The notes: generated by a model from the letters alone, not told the origin. DNA of 10,031 nt from DASYAN01 sp036501345 (GCA_036501345.1 DASYAN010000216.1:1-10031), one strand, 5' to 3'. Counted from the stretch's first letter, positions 1 to 7,126 are shown. Made by a program: numbers and translations.

Positions 1-19
1 CTAGGAAGTAGGAATAGTT

Positions 20-1300
20 ATGCTCAATGCGCTTTCGCTGAAAGCGGTCAATAGCGCAAAGTTCTCCCAGCGCTTTGTCAAGCCCTGTTACGACTCATAT
101 TGCTTCTCTAATCTCCCTTCAACTATTGAATTCCTCCTGACCGGGCAAGAAGGTCGTATGCTCCCAGGCGATGTCTTTGGCAGTTTGCCTACTAGATATG
201 ATAAGGTCATCTTTTGCTTTGTCGATGCCTTCGGCTGGCGCTTCTTGGAACGCTATGCGGAAAGATGTAGCTTTCTCAAGACCATCAATACAGAGGGCAT
301 AGTCTCTAAGTTGACTTCACAGTTTCCCTCAACAACTGCCGCGCATGTTACTTGTATGCACACAGGGCTGGATGTTGGGCAGAGTGGTGTCTACGAGTGG
401 AATTATTATGAGCCGCTGGTCGATGAGATTATTTCGCCGCTACTCTTCTCATACGCAGGCGATAAGATGGCTCGTGATACCATCAAACGTTCTGCCATTG
501 CATCAGAGCAATTCTTTCCCAGCCAGACGTTTTACCAAGCATTACAGGTTCAAGGAGCCAGCTCGCATATTCTCCAATATAATGCCTATACCCCTTCCAC
601 CTACTCCGACATCGTCTTTCGCGGGGCCAGCGTCCATCCCTACAAGACATTGCAGGATGCTCTCACCCAGCTGGCTGAATTAGTCACGACCAGAACAACC
701 TCGCCGACCTACTACTTTCTGTACTTTGATCGCTTTGATACTGCTTGTCATAACCATGGCCCTTCTTCGCGGCAGTCCCAGGAAGCCATTGAGATTTTCT
801 TCACTCTGTTAGAACAAGTTTTTTATCAGAGTGTACGAGGAAAAACAGCAAAGACACTGTTGATGATCACCGCTGATCATGGCCAGATCGAAGTAGATGC
901 ACGTAATACCTATTATCTCAATAAGAAGATGCCGAAGATCGCCCAGTATCTGAAAACAAATAAGCGAGGTGGTCCACTTGTGCCAGCTGGTTCGCCACGC
1001 GATATGTTTTTGCATGTTGCTGAAGAGCACACAGATATGCTAGTGGCCGAGCTGCGAGAGCGTTTGGCAGACAGGGCAGAGGTCTACCTGACCCGCGATC
1101 TGCTGGCACAACAGTTTTTTGGCCTGCAAGAGCCATCACCTACCTTCCTGCAGCGTGTGGGCAATGTAGTGATCCTCCCCTACAAGCATGAGACGGTATG
1201 GTGGTATGAAGAAGGGAAGTTTTCCATGCACTTCCTTGGTCATCACGGCGGACTAACCCCTGAAGAAATGGAAATTCCTCTCCTTTTGCTTGCTATATAA
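20..1300 (+). CDS. Alkaline-phosphatase-superfamily phosphodiesterase/phosphatase (nucleotide pyrophosphatase-like)
   Basis: This 426-residue protein has the metal-site layout of the type I phosphodiesterase/nucleotide pyrophosphatase branch of the alkaline phosphatase superfamily. In order: a hydrophobic strand ending in Asp69 (VIFCFVDAFG), a nucleophile loop FPSTTAAH with Thr105 or Thr106 as the likely catalytic Thr, Asp240 and His244 in FDRFDTACHNHG, Asp286-His287 in MITADHGQ, and His409 in the C-terminal HHGGLTPEEMEIP block. These residues would bind two metal ions (usually zinc) and hydrolyse a phosphate mono- or diester; the substrate cannot be read from sequence. There is no signal peptide or membrane segment, so a cytoplasmic location is inferred. 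The ATG at 20 follows AGGAA at 10-14 by 5 nt. Only 19 bases lie upstream, so operon membership on the left is unknown. It converges on the ABC permease gene, with 113 bp between the stops. Family assignment is firm; the exact function is open. Confidence 0.88.
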   Translation: MLNALSLKAVNSAKFSQRFVKPCYDSYCFSNLPSTIEFLLTGQEGRMLPGDVFGSLPTRYDKVIFCFVDAFGWRFLERYAERCSFLKTINTEGIVSKLTSQFPSTTAAHVTCMHTGLDVGQSGVYEWNYYEPLVDEIISPLLFSYAGDKMARDTIKRSAIASEQFFPSQTFYQALQVQGASSHILQYNAYTPSTYSDIVFRGASVHPYKTLQDALTQLAELVTTRTTSPTYYFLYFDRFDTACHNHGPSSRQSQEAIEIFFTLLEQVFYQSVRGKTAKTLLMITADHGQIEVDARNTYYLNKKMPKIAQYLKTNKRGGPLVPAGSPRDMFLHVAEEHTDMLVAELRERLADRAEVYLTRDLLAQQFFGLQEPSPTFLQRVGNVVILPYKHETVWWYEEGKFSMHFLGHHGGLTPEEMEIPLLLLAI

Positions 1301-1314
1301 TGGAGCATAATGAG

Positions 1315-1343
1315 TCGGGCCCATCCAGCAATTCATTGCCCGA
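1315..1343. terminator. Weak stem-loop between convergent genes, possible bidirectional terminator
   Basis: TCGGGC (1315-1320) pairs with GCCCGA (1338-1343). Inside lies a second stem GCAAT/ATTGC (1328-1332 with 1335-1339), which shares two bases with the outer right arm. The element sits between the stop of the phosphatase gene (1300) and the stop of the ABC permease gene (1414), where a shared terminator would be expected. Neither strand has a T-tract directly after the stem, so intrinsic termination is only a possibility. Nothing else recognisable lies in 1301-1413. Confidence 0.25.
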
Positions 1344-1413
1344 GTGTAGGGACCCGATTTACCGTGTGCCCTTTGGGTATCGCGTCCGTTGGTATTCACC
1401 CGTCAGCTCGCTC

Positions 1414-4350
1414 CTACTCGTAACGCAGCACCTCCAGTGGGCGTACACGTACAGCTTGCCAGGCTACCAGTGCAGCGGTAAGCATTGCCAGTAGTATAGC
1501 GCCAACAACCATCGCAATAGCAGTAGAAGGAGCCACGGCAAGGCTCACAGCTTTAAAGACAAACCTGCCGAGCAAGAAAATCACCAATGATACCAGCAGC
1601 ATGGCCATCATTGCACCAGTACCACCGACCAGACCGTTCTCTAGCAAGACTTCACCAAGAATATTTTGGCTCGTATACCCGACCGATTTGAGAATACCCA
1701 GTTCGCGACGGCGTTCCAGCATTGCCAGAGCTACAGCGTTAGCAATAATAATCACACCAGCTATCAGCGAGAGTGAGGCAATCGTTGTCAGTGTCAATAG
1801 GATATCGTTAAGCATTTGATCGATGATGTCACTGATATTCGCCAGATTCAGGGTAAAGGCATTCGGCACTATTCGACCAAGCGTATCCACTGCACTGCTG
1901 AGTTTGTCCGGTGAGATCTTCATATAGAAGACGGCCTGATTGACATCTGCGGGAGCTAAGGCTGTGGCTGTATTGCTTGTTCCCAGCACCGGATACAGGC
2001 CGCTGCCAAATCCTATCAAGCTGTAGATACCAACGATATGGACAAGCCTCGTATTTGCACTGTCGATACTACTAAGCATCACCATATCTCCTACCTTGAG
2101 GTGGAGGGGACCCATGTCAGCAAGCTGATTGGCGATCAGCACATTATCTGTGCCAGCATCAGTGGATTGCAGGTTGCGACCTTTGACAATGCTCAGTGTA
2201 TCGCTGGTCGGCAACTGTTTTTTCCCAACATCGTATCCTTCAATCCCGCTCAGGAAATACAGTGCCCCACCACGGCCCAGCGACCCGGGCGATGGTTGTG
2301 CATTGTCGCCTGTGGGCAGGAGATCCTGAATGGGCTTATCATTGATAGCGACCGGAGCCGTTGAAGCCAGAGTGTGACGCTGATAAGCCTGCAAACCGGG
2401 GACCGATTTGATCTTATTTTGCAGCTTTGTTGTATCATCATTCGAGGTAACTGTGAAAGCGTTATAGCTTAGCATATTGGCAATTGCGCTATTGACCTGC
2501 TCATGCAAGTTCTGGCCCAGAATCAATATCAAGCCAATCGTGAAAATACCTACGAATAGTGCTAGCAGCGTCGTCGTTGTTCGTGCACGCTGGCGATTCA
2601 GGTTGCGTAGCGCCATCTTCGCATTAGCCTTCCACGTTCGTGGTGCTAACATAACTATAATGCCTAACAATGGGAAGATTAACAGTAGCATGCCGAAAGC
2701 GGGCAGAACTCGCATGATCAGCAGTGACACCGCTACCATTACCAGCACAAGGACTATGGAGCCAATTGTGAGATGTTCAGGAACTGGTAGTTTACTCATA
2801 AGGAATATAACCAGTCCAAAGAAGAGGCTCAATAGGCCCAAGAAAATGAAGGTGCTATAGACAGAGGTCACTCCTAGCACAATATCGTTGTTGAGGATAA
2901 CAATCGCCAGCGTACAGAACAGTACAGTGAGTAACAACAGCAGGCCTAGTGTCAGAAATATACTACCAGCTCCCCAACGTTCCGGCATCTCACGGATCAC
3001 ATTCAAAGGGCGAATATTGGCAGCTTGCACGATCGGCAATAAGCCAAAGATCAATGCTGTTGCCAGGCCAATCATGACTCCTTCGCCAATCGTGAACCAG
3101 TCGAGCTGGAAGGGTATAGTAAGTCCAAAACTCGATTGTACTACGTTGCGTACTAGGTAGCTTACGCCAGTCGCTGCACCAGCACCAATGACACCACCCA
3201 CCAGTCCGAGCAAGCCTGCCTCAAGACCAAAGAGTAGGTAGAGGTCGAAGCGGCGATAGCCGGTTGTTTTGAGCATAGCGATCTCAATCTTGCGACGAGA
3301 CAGTAGGACCTGCATGGTATTCACAATACCTACCCCACCAATGAGCAATGCCAGCAAGCCAGCGATCTCCAGGAATTTTCTGATATTATCGATAGTATCC
3401 TGCTGCTGCTTCAAAGCATCGGTTGCTGTTTGTGTATTTGCAATCGGGAAGTGGTCCTGGATCTTCTTTACGGCCTGATTAATGTGCGCCGAATCGGTAA
3501 CGATATTGATACTATCATAGAGCACCTCTTGCTTAGCAGGTGCGGAGGACGCTTGTTGTGCGCCAGATCCACTCTGCCCGGTTGCTGTGCCATTGGGCTG
3601 TGAAGTTGTACCACTCTGTTGAGGAACAGTGCTATTTTGCGATGGTAGTGTCCCATTCTGTTGTGGAGCTGTAGCATTCTGACTCTGGGTGGCCCCATTT
3701 TCTTGAGACGTGGTGGGATGAGCAGCCTTATAATCATTGATGGAGAATAGTACAACGCTGCCAGATTGTGCCAGTATCCCTGATTCGGCCACAATACCAA
3801 CCAGTTTGACATGGACGGTGAAGCTACCCTGAGTACGTGAACCAATATGCATATCGAAGCTATTCCCGATCTTCTTCTTATATTGATCAATAAATGGTTG
3901 CGTGACTACTATCTGTTGATTCTTTACTAGATCCGCAAGCTTTCCATTGGCTGGATTTGTAAAGGTTGGAGGAGTTACAACGGGATAGTTCTTAGGATCA
4001 ATTACGCGCACATCAAAAGACTGCCGCAATGAACTTTTTGTATTTGTGCCAGTCGAGCCTTGGGCATTGATGACCGCTGTATAGTTGTGAATGGTCCCAT
4101 TTTTTTTCAGCTGGTTGAAGAAGGAGAGATCGTCCTGTGTGAATGGCTGATTCTGGGAGCGTACAGCAATATCGCCACCATTGGCATCACGTACATTATT
4201 ATTAAAGGCGTTGTTGATCATCAGACCAACTAACTGCAAAGCAACGATGGCCATCACACCAACGGCGACGCAGAAAATTGCCAGCAGCGTCCGCTGTCCA
4301 CCACGCCAAAGAGAGCGGATTGTATAGTTAAAGTACATCGATATTTTCAT
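1414..4350 (-). CDS. ABC transporter permease, FtsX/MacB-type, two fused cores (978 aa)
   Basis: This is the membrane subunit of a MacB/LolCDE-type (mechanotransmission) ABC transporter, partner of the ATPase gene 15 nt upstream. A first membrane helix (about 20-48) precedes an extracellular MacB_PCD-like domain (about 50-320). Helices follow near 325-350, 370-402 and 420-445, then four extra helices (about 462-570). The second half repeats the plan: a helix at 590-612, an extracellular domain (615-845), then helices near 848-878, 897-930 and 940-965. Both halves contain the same post-helix block (RRKIEIAMLKTTGY at 352-365, RRRELGILKSVGY at 880-892) and both end in RPLxVxR (447-453, 970-976). 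This shows an internal duplication, longer than the usual single-core permease of about 400 residues. Residues 218-266 are seven tandem heptapeptides rich in N, Q, S, T and G. No adaptor or outer-membrane partner lies nearby, so the substrate (lipid, lipoprotein, peptide or drug) is unknown. The ATG at 4350 has only a weak SD (GGGTGTGAT); Met5 is an alternative start. Confidence 0.9.
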   Translation of the reverse strand: MKISMYFNYTIRSLWRGGQRTLLAIFCVAVGVMAIVALQLVGLMINNAFNNNVRDANGGDIAVRSQNQPFTQDDLSFFNQLKKNGTIHNYTAVINAQGSTGTNTKSSLRQSFDVRVIDPKNYPVVTPPTFTNPANGKLADLVKNQQIVVTQPFIDQYKKKIGNSFDMHIGSRTQGSFTVHVKLVGIVAESGILAQSGSVVLFSINDYKAAHPTTSQENGATQSQNATAPQQNGTLPSQNSTVPQQSGTTSQPNGTATGQSGSGAQQASSAPAKQEVLYDSINIVTDSAHINQAVKKIQDHFPIANTQTATDALKQQQDTIDNIRKFLEIAGLLALLIGGVGIVNTMQVLLSRRKIEIAMLKTTGYRRFDLYLLFGLEAGLLGLVGGVIGAGAATGVSYLVRNVVQSSFGLTIPFQLDWFTIGEGVMIGLATALIFGLLPIVQAANIRPLNVIREMPERWGAGSIFLTLGLLLLLTVLFCTLAIVILNNDIVLGVTSVYSTFIFLGLLSLFFGLVIFLMSKLPVPEHLTIGSIVLVLVMVAVSLLIMRVLPAFGMLLLIFPLLGIIVMLAPRTWKANAKMALRNLNRQRARTTTTLLALFVGIFTIGLILILGQNLHEQVNSAIANMLSYNAFTVTSNDDTTKLQNKIKSVPGLQAYQRHTLASTAPVAINDKPIQDLLPTGDNAQPSPGSLGRGGALYFLSGIEGYDVGKKQLPTSDTLSIVKGRNLQSTDAGTDNVLIANQLADMGPLHLKVGDMVMLSSIDSANTRLVHIVGIYSLIGFGSGLYPVLGTSNTATALAPADVNQAVFYMKISPDKLSSAVDTLGRIVPNAFTLNLANISDIIDQMLNDILLTLTTIASLSLIAGVIIIANAVALAMLERRRELGILKSVGYTSQNILGEVLLENGLVGGTGAMMAMLLVSLVIFLLGRFVFKAVSLAVAPSTAIAMVVGAILLAMLTAALVAWQAVRVRPLEVLRYE
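3553..3699 (-). repeat. Seven tandem 21-bp repeats encoding heptapeptides in the permease
   Basis: Read on the minus strand, 147 bp divide exactly into seven 21-bp units. They encode NGATQSQ, NATAPQQ, NGTLPSQ, NSTVPQQ, SGTTSQP, NGTATGQ and SGSGAQQ (permease residues 218-266). Each unit starts with Asn or Ser, and most end in Gln. Copies differ at many bases, so the array is old or under selection for composition rather than a recent expansion. Because the unit is a multiple of three, gain or loss of copies would keep the reading frame. The segment lies in the first extracellular domain and is probably a flexible hydrophilic linker. Confidence 0.85.
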
Positions 4351-4365
4351 TATTTATCACACCCG

Positions 4366-5100
4366 CTATTCCTGTATCAGGCCATCTACAATAGAAATAG
4401 AGCGGTCCGCGTGCGAAGCAATATGGAGATCATGTGTTGCAATAATAAAGGTCTTACCAGTGCGAGCACGCAGATCGGCGATCAAATTGAGGATATTCTC
4501 ACCATTTTTAGCATCCAAGTTGCCAGTTGGCTCATCGGCAATCACAATTGTGGGATCAGTCGCTAGGGACCGTGCAATTGCTACACGCTGCTGCTCACCG
4601 CCTGAAAGCTGGTTTGGTCGGTGATTAAGGCGATGTGATAGGCCGACCAGACCAAGCAGTTCTTTGGCACGTGCAGAAGGCGACCCTTTATGCTTCCCGA
4701 CATGCAACGGCACTTCTACATTTTCCTGAGCTGTCAAAGTCGGAATCAGGTTAAAGGCCTGAAAAACCATACCAATTTTTTTGTTGCGTACCGAAGCCAG
4801 TTGTCCTTCAGACATCCGCGTGATATCTATGCCATCAATCAATATCTGACCACTTGTCGGATTATCCAGACCCGCGATAATACCCAGTAGTGTACTTTTC
4901 CCCGAACCTGAGGGACCAATAATGGAGATAAATTCCCCACTCGTAATCTGGAAACTGATGCCCTTGAGAATATCGATAAGCTCTCGTCCTAGAGGAAGGA
5001 TTTTGGTAATATTACGAACACCTATTACTACTCTGGAAGTAGTTGAGGATGAAAGCGAGAGATTAGAATTTTGTAGGGTTGTTGGTTCGTCCATGGCCAT
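4366..5100 (-). CDS. ABC transporter ATP-binding protein, MacB/LolD/FtsE family
   Basis: This 244-residue nucleotide-binding subunit powers the permease encoded 15 nt downstream. All catalytic motifs are intact: Walker A GPSGSGKST (62-70), the Q-loop Gln114 in VFQAFNL, the signature LSGGEQQ (165-171), Walker B IVIADEPTGNLD with Asp189 and Glu190, and the switch His223 in ATHD. The ENVEVPL segment after the Q-loop and the EPTGNLD extension are typical of the LolD/MacB/FtsE group. Length is normal apart from an N-terminal Ser/Thr-rich extension of about 25 residues before the first strand. The start at 5100 is chosen because GGAGG (5106-5110, minus strand) is 5 nt upstream; Met3 would sit 11 nt away. 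It is the first gene of the leftward operon, which has a leader of about 160 nt if the promoter proposed at 5267-5295 is used. It acts on the cytoplasmic face of the membrane. Confidence 0.95.
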   Translation of the reverse strand: MAMDEPTTLQNSNLSLSSSTTSRVVIGVRNITKILPLGRELIDILKGISFQITSGEFISIIGPSGSGKSTLLGIIAGLDNPTSGQILIDGIDITRMSEGQLASVRNKKIGMVFQAFNLIPTLTAQENVEVPLHVGKHKGSPSARAKELLGLVGLSHRLNHRPNQLSGGEQQRVAIARSLATDPTIVIADEPTGNLDAKNGENILNLIADLRARTGKTFIIATHDLHIASHADRSISIVDGLIQE

Positions 5101-5105
5101 ACCCT

Positions 5106-5110
5106 CCTCC
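5106..5110 (-). promoter_or_regulatory. Strong Shine-Dalgarno of the ABC ATPase
   Basis: GGAGG on the minus strand, within AAAAAAGGAGGAGGG, ends 5 nt before the ATG at 5100. It fixes Met1 rather than Met3 as the start and suggests efficient translation once the upstream leader hairpin is passed. Confidence 0.8.
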
Positions 5111-5134
5111 TTTTTTGTGTCGCTAATGCATTAA

Positions 5135-5174
5135 GGCAACAAGAGCATAGTCCTTGGTCCGCAGGCTCTTTGCC
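5135..5174 (-). promoter_or_regulatory. Leader hairpin upstream of the ABC operon
   Basis: In the minus-strand transcript, GGCAAAGAGC (5174-5165) pairs with GCTCTTGTTGCC (5146-5135), giving ten base pairs with a 2-nt bulge around an 18-nt loop. It lies about 25 nt upstream of the SD of the ABC ATPase. No T-tract follows, so it is not a terminator; an mRNA-stability or translation-control element is possible. It matches no riboswitch that I recognise. Confidence 0.4.
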
Positions 5175-5266
5175 TCCCCAGTTTTAAAAAGCTCAGAAAT
5201 TTTGCTAAAGGCAATTTGGCATAGTGAACTAATTGCGCCGACTACAATTTAATACGAAGCGGCAAG

Positions 5267-5295
5267 AGGATATGGAACACCAAGACATGGGTCAA
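5267..5295 (-). promoter_or_regulatory. Candidate promoter of the ABC operon
   Basis: On the minus strand, TTGACC (5295-5290) and TATCCT (5272-5267) are separated by exactly 17 bp. They match the vegetative sigma consensus at five of six and four of six positions. Transcription would start near 5260, leaving a leader of about 160 nt that includes the 5135-5174 hairpin. Confidence 0.4.
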
Positions 5296-5388
5296 AAGAA
5301 CTTGGCAATTTGGGTCCTGCGTAACAAGAGCAGCCTCAATTTGCCTAGTATGCCACATCAAATGTCCGTTTTGTCACTAGAAAAAATT

Positions 5389-5452
5389 TCTCTCGCGAAG
5401 TATGCTTAATGTAGCCCTGAGAAGGCGCTTGAAGGCCTTTTTTAGCGAGAGA
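5389..5452. terminator. Nested stem-loop, possible bidirectional terminator or insulator
   Basis: TCTCTCGC (5389-5396) and GCGAGAGA (5445-5452) form a perfect 8-bp outer stem. On the minus strand it is followed within 3 nt by a run of six T. Inside, AAGGC (5422-5426) pairs with GCCTT (5435-5439) and runs into T residues up to 5443, an intrinsic-terminator layout on the plus strand. It lies between the outward-facing ABC and secDF promoters, so it could block read-through in either direction. The inner stem is short and the outer loop is large, so strength is uncertain. Confidence 0.4.
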
Positions 5453-5474
5453 TCATGAAGCACCTCCACTTTTT

Positions 5475-5496
5475 GACAAGCCCCGGATAGCTTGTC
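5475..5496. promoter_or_regulatory. Perfect 7-bp inverted repeat GACAAGC-N8-GCTTGTC
   Basis: GACAAGC (5475-5481) and GCTTGTC (5490-5496) are exact reverse complements around an 8-bp spacer. There is no T-tract on either side, so it is not a terminator. A dimeric regulator operator about 70 bp upstream of the first secD promoter candidate is plausible, or a small hairpin of no function. Confidence 0.3.
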
Positions 5497-5559
5497 CTGG
5501 CTGTGTTGCAAAAATGGCATAGATACACTTTGCCCAAAGCATAGTCAAGAACAACTCAC

Positions 5560-5577
5560 TTGTGCTATACTGCACAA
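5560..5577 (+). promoter_or_regulatory. secD promoter candidate P1 with palindromic operator over the -10
   Basis: The -10 hexamer TATACT (5566-5571) is preceded by TG at 5563-5564, giving an extended -10. It is flanked exactly by the inverted arms TTGTGC (5560-5565) and GCACAA (5572-5577). The -35 region is poor, which an extended -10 can offset. A dimeric repressor on the palindrome would cover the -10. The site is about 145 bp upstream of the secD start. Confidence 0.45.
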
Positions 5578-5597
5578 AAATACAGTGGTATCTTGTA

Positions 5598-5645
5598 CCC
5601 ATTTTCGATAGTATACACAGTGGCAAGTATAATAGGGAAAATGGG
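5598..5645 (+). promoter_or_regulatory. secD promoter candidate P2 enclosed by a 9-bp inverted repeat
   Basis: A perfect -10 TATAAT (5628-5633) lies 17 bp after TCGATA (5605-5610), which matches the -35 consensus at four positions. Transcription would start near 5640, about 80 nt before the secD ATG. The whole promoter is bracketed by exact inverted arms CCCATTTTC (5598-5606) and GAAAATGGG (5637-5645), one touching the -35 and the other the start site. They could be paired operator half-sites or form a cruciform. This is the best promoter in the window. Confidence 0.6.
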
Positions 5646-5720
5646 GGCATTGCATTGCTCCTAACGAAGACATAGCGACACGGGTAGAACGAACTAACTC
5701 AGTGAGAGGAAAGAATAGTT

Positions 5721-7115
5721 ATGCGGCGAGGAACACTCATACTTCTCATCTTCATCATCTTATTAGCCGCAGGTGCGTCATTTGTGAACTTCTGGCCCAA
5801 TCCAGACACGCAAGGGAAACCGTGGCATGGAATCACAAATCCGTTTTCTGTTTCGCAAGGCGTAGACTTAGCTGGTGGTCTGCGTCTCCTGCTAGCACCT
5901 AAATCAGGGCAACCAATACCAACGGACGATGAGATGCAAAATACGCTTCAGATTGTCCAGTCACGCCTCAGCGGAGGATTGGGTGTCAAAGAGCTAGACA
6001 TCCGTCTTCTACACACTCAAAATATTCCCACCATTTCCATCGAAATGCCAAGCTTTAGTGGGGACGAGCAGCAAACGATTAACAACTTGCTCAAAACTGG
6101 CAAGCTGGAATTTTGGGATACGGGCCCTAATGGCAATTTACAGCAAGGGGCAACCCTCGATCCCACACAGTACACCCAGTACAATCCTGGTGGCAAACCT
6201 CTCTTCACAGGCCATGATCTTGATCCCGCCCAGCTTGGAGTCTCTCAAGCCCAATCAGGTGGCACTGGTTACGATATTGACTTTGCCATGCAAGGCTCGG
6301 CTGTCGCTAAACTCAGTAGCTATACAGCCCAGAATATTGGTCATGCTCTGACTATTACACTAGACCGACAAGTCATCTCTTCACCAACTATTCAAAGCCA
6401 GATTCCTGGCAATGGACAGATTACTGGCAACTTTACCTACAGCGATGCTGAGAATCTTGTCAATGTTCTGAAATATGGTGCACTTCCAGTTGCTCTTACG
6501 CTGAACAGTAGCAATGACATTAGCCCGACACTTGGTGAGACGGCCATCCAGAAGAGCCTGTTAGCTGGCGGCATTGGCATTGGCATTGTTATCCTATTCA
6601 TGTTGTTCTACTATCGCTTGCCCGGTTTACTAGCTGACATTGCCTTGATCCTGTATGCAAGTCTGACCTTTGCCGTCTTCAAACTCATTGGGGTGACGAT
6701 GAGTCTGGCAGGTATCGCGGGCTTTATTCTCTCAATTGGTATGGCTGTCGACGCCAACGTGCTGATCTTTGAACGTGTAAAAGAAGAAATACGTGCAGGA
6801 AGATTGCTTGCTTCTGCAATTGATATTGGATGGAGCCGTGCGTGGCCCTCGATCCGAGACTCAAACTGTTCGACACTGATCACCTGCGCTGTTCTATTCG
6901 CCTTTGGCAGCAACTTTGGTGCAAGCATCATCATTGGCTTTGCCAGTACGCTCTTCCTTGGCGTTGTGGTGAGTATGTTCACAGCCATCGTCGCTACCCG
7001 TACACTGCTGAACTTGCTTGTGCCAACGGGCTTTATCAATCACCCTGCGCTCTTTGGACTTCCCGCGAGCTTGGTTCCCGCGACGAGTCTGGCACGGCGC
7101 AACAGTGTAGCGTAG
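5721..7115 (+). CDS. secD: Protein translocase subunit SecD
   Basis: SecD and SecF form the membrane complex that uses the proton motive force to help pull proteins out of the SecYEG channel after SecA-driven insertion. This 464-residue protein has an N-terminal membrane helix (4-24), the SecD signature GVDLAGG (47-53), an extracellular P1 region to about 275, then five helices (about 279-297, 301-322, 328-347, 385-404, 405-430). The helix motif GMAVDANVLIFERVKEE (340-356) carries the conserved Asp344 and Asn346. The following WSRAWPSIRDSN block (371-382) is also typical of SecD. It is shorter than the roughly 615-residue E. coli protein, as in many non-proteobacterial lineages, because the region between helix 1 and helix 2 is smaller. 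The ATG at 5721 follows AGAGGA by 10 nt and starts with an excellent first helix. secF begins 11 nt after the stop, so the two form an operon. No yajC lies upstream. Confidence 0.96.
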   Translation: MRRGTLILLIFIILLAAGASFVNFWPNPDTQGKPWHGITNPFSVSQGVDLAGGLRLLLAPKSGQPIPTDDEMQNTLQIVQSRLSGGLGVKELDIRLLHTQNIPTISIEMPSFSGDEQQTINNLLKTGKLEFWDTGPNGNLQQGATLDPTQYTQYNPGGKPLFTGHDLDPAQLGVSQAQSGGTGYDIDFAMQGSAVAKLSSYTAQNIGHALTITLDRQVISSPTIQSQIPGNGQITGNFTYSDAENLVNVLKYGALPVALTLNSSNDISPTLGETAIQKSLLAGGIGIGIVILFMLFYYRLPGLLADIALILYASLTFAVFKLIGVTMSLAGIAGFILSIGMAVDANVLIFERVKEEIRAGRLLASAIDIGWSRAWPSIRDSNCSTLITCAVLFAFGSNFGASIIIGFASTLFLGVVVSMFTAIVATRTLLNLLVPTGFINHPALFGLPASLVPATSLARRNSVA

Positions 7116-7121
7116 AGGAGG
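7116..7121 (+). promoter_or_regulatory. Shine-Dalgarno that fixes the secF start
   Basis: AGGAGG lies immediately after the secD stop and 5 nt before the ATG at 7127. It supports that ATG over the much longer in-frame extension beginning at 6830, which would overlap secD by almost 300 bp. Confidence 0.85.
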
Positions 7122-7126
7122 CTGCT

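Larger units (their letters stand above)
5101..5720. other. 620-bp divergent intergenic region between the ABC operon and secDF
   Basis: No convincing gene lies here. The stretch carries the leader and candidate promoter of the leftward ABC operon (5101-5295) and a weaker leftward promoter-like pair at 5347-5377 (GTGACA, 19-bp spacer, extended -10 TGGCATACT on the minus strand). It also holds a nested stem-loop (5389-5452), a perfect 7-bp inverted repeat (5475-5496) and two candidate promoters with inverted repeats for secD (5560-5577, 5598-5645). A leftward reading frame at 5453-5650 has no SD and runs antisense through the secD promoters, so it is not called as a gene. Confidence 0.7.

Noticed and set aside
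1300..1494. Short rightward ORF starting right after the phosphatase stop
   Set aside because: It runs antisense into the end of the ABC permease gene, has no SD and no recognisable features.
2038..3160. Several rightward ORFs of 66-127 codons within the permease gene
   Set aside because: They are antisense to a gene with clear family motifs throughout and are composed of the low-complexity residues expected of shadow frames.
5499..5514. GGCTGTGTTGCAAAAA, similar to the ends of IS6-family elements (GGCTCTGTTGCAAA-type)
   Set aside because: No transposase or second end is present, and TGTGTTGCAAAA recurs by chance inside the gene at 8877-8888, so the match is not convincing.
5453..5650. 65-codon leftward ORF in the intergenic region
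   Set aside because: No SD; it covers the secD promoter elements on the other strand and resembles no protein I know.
6830..7126. N-terminal extension of the secF frame
   Set aside because: It overlaps secD in another frame; AGGAGG and the first SecF helix place the start at 7127.
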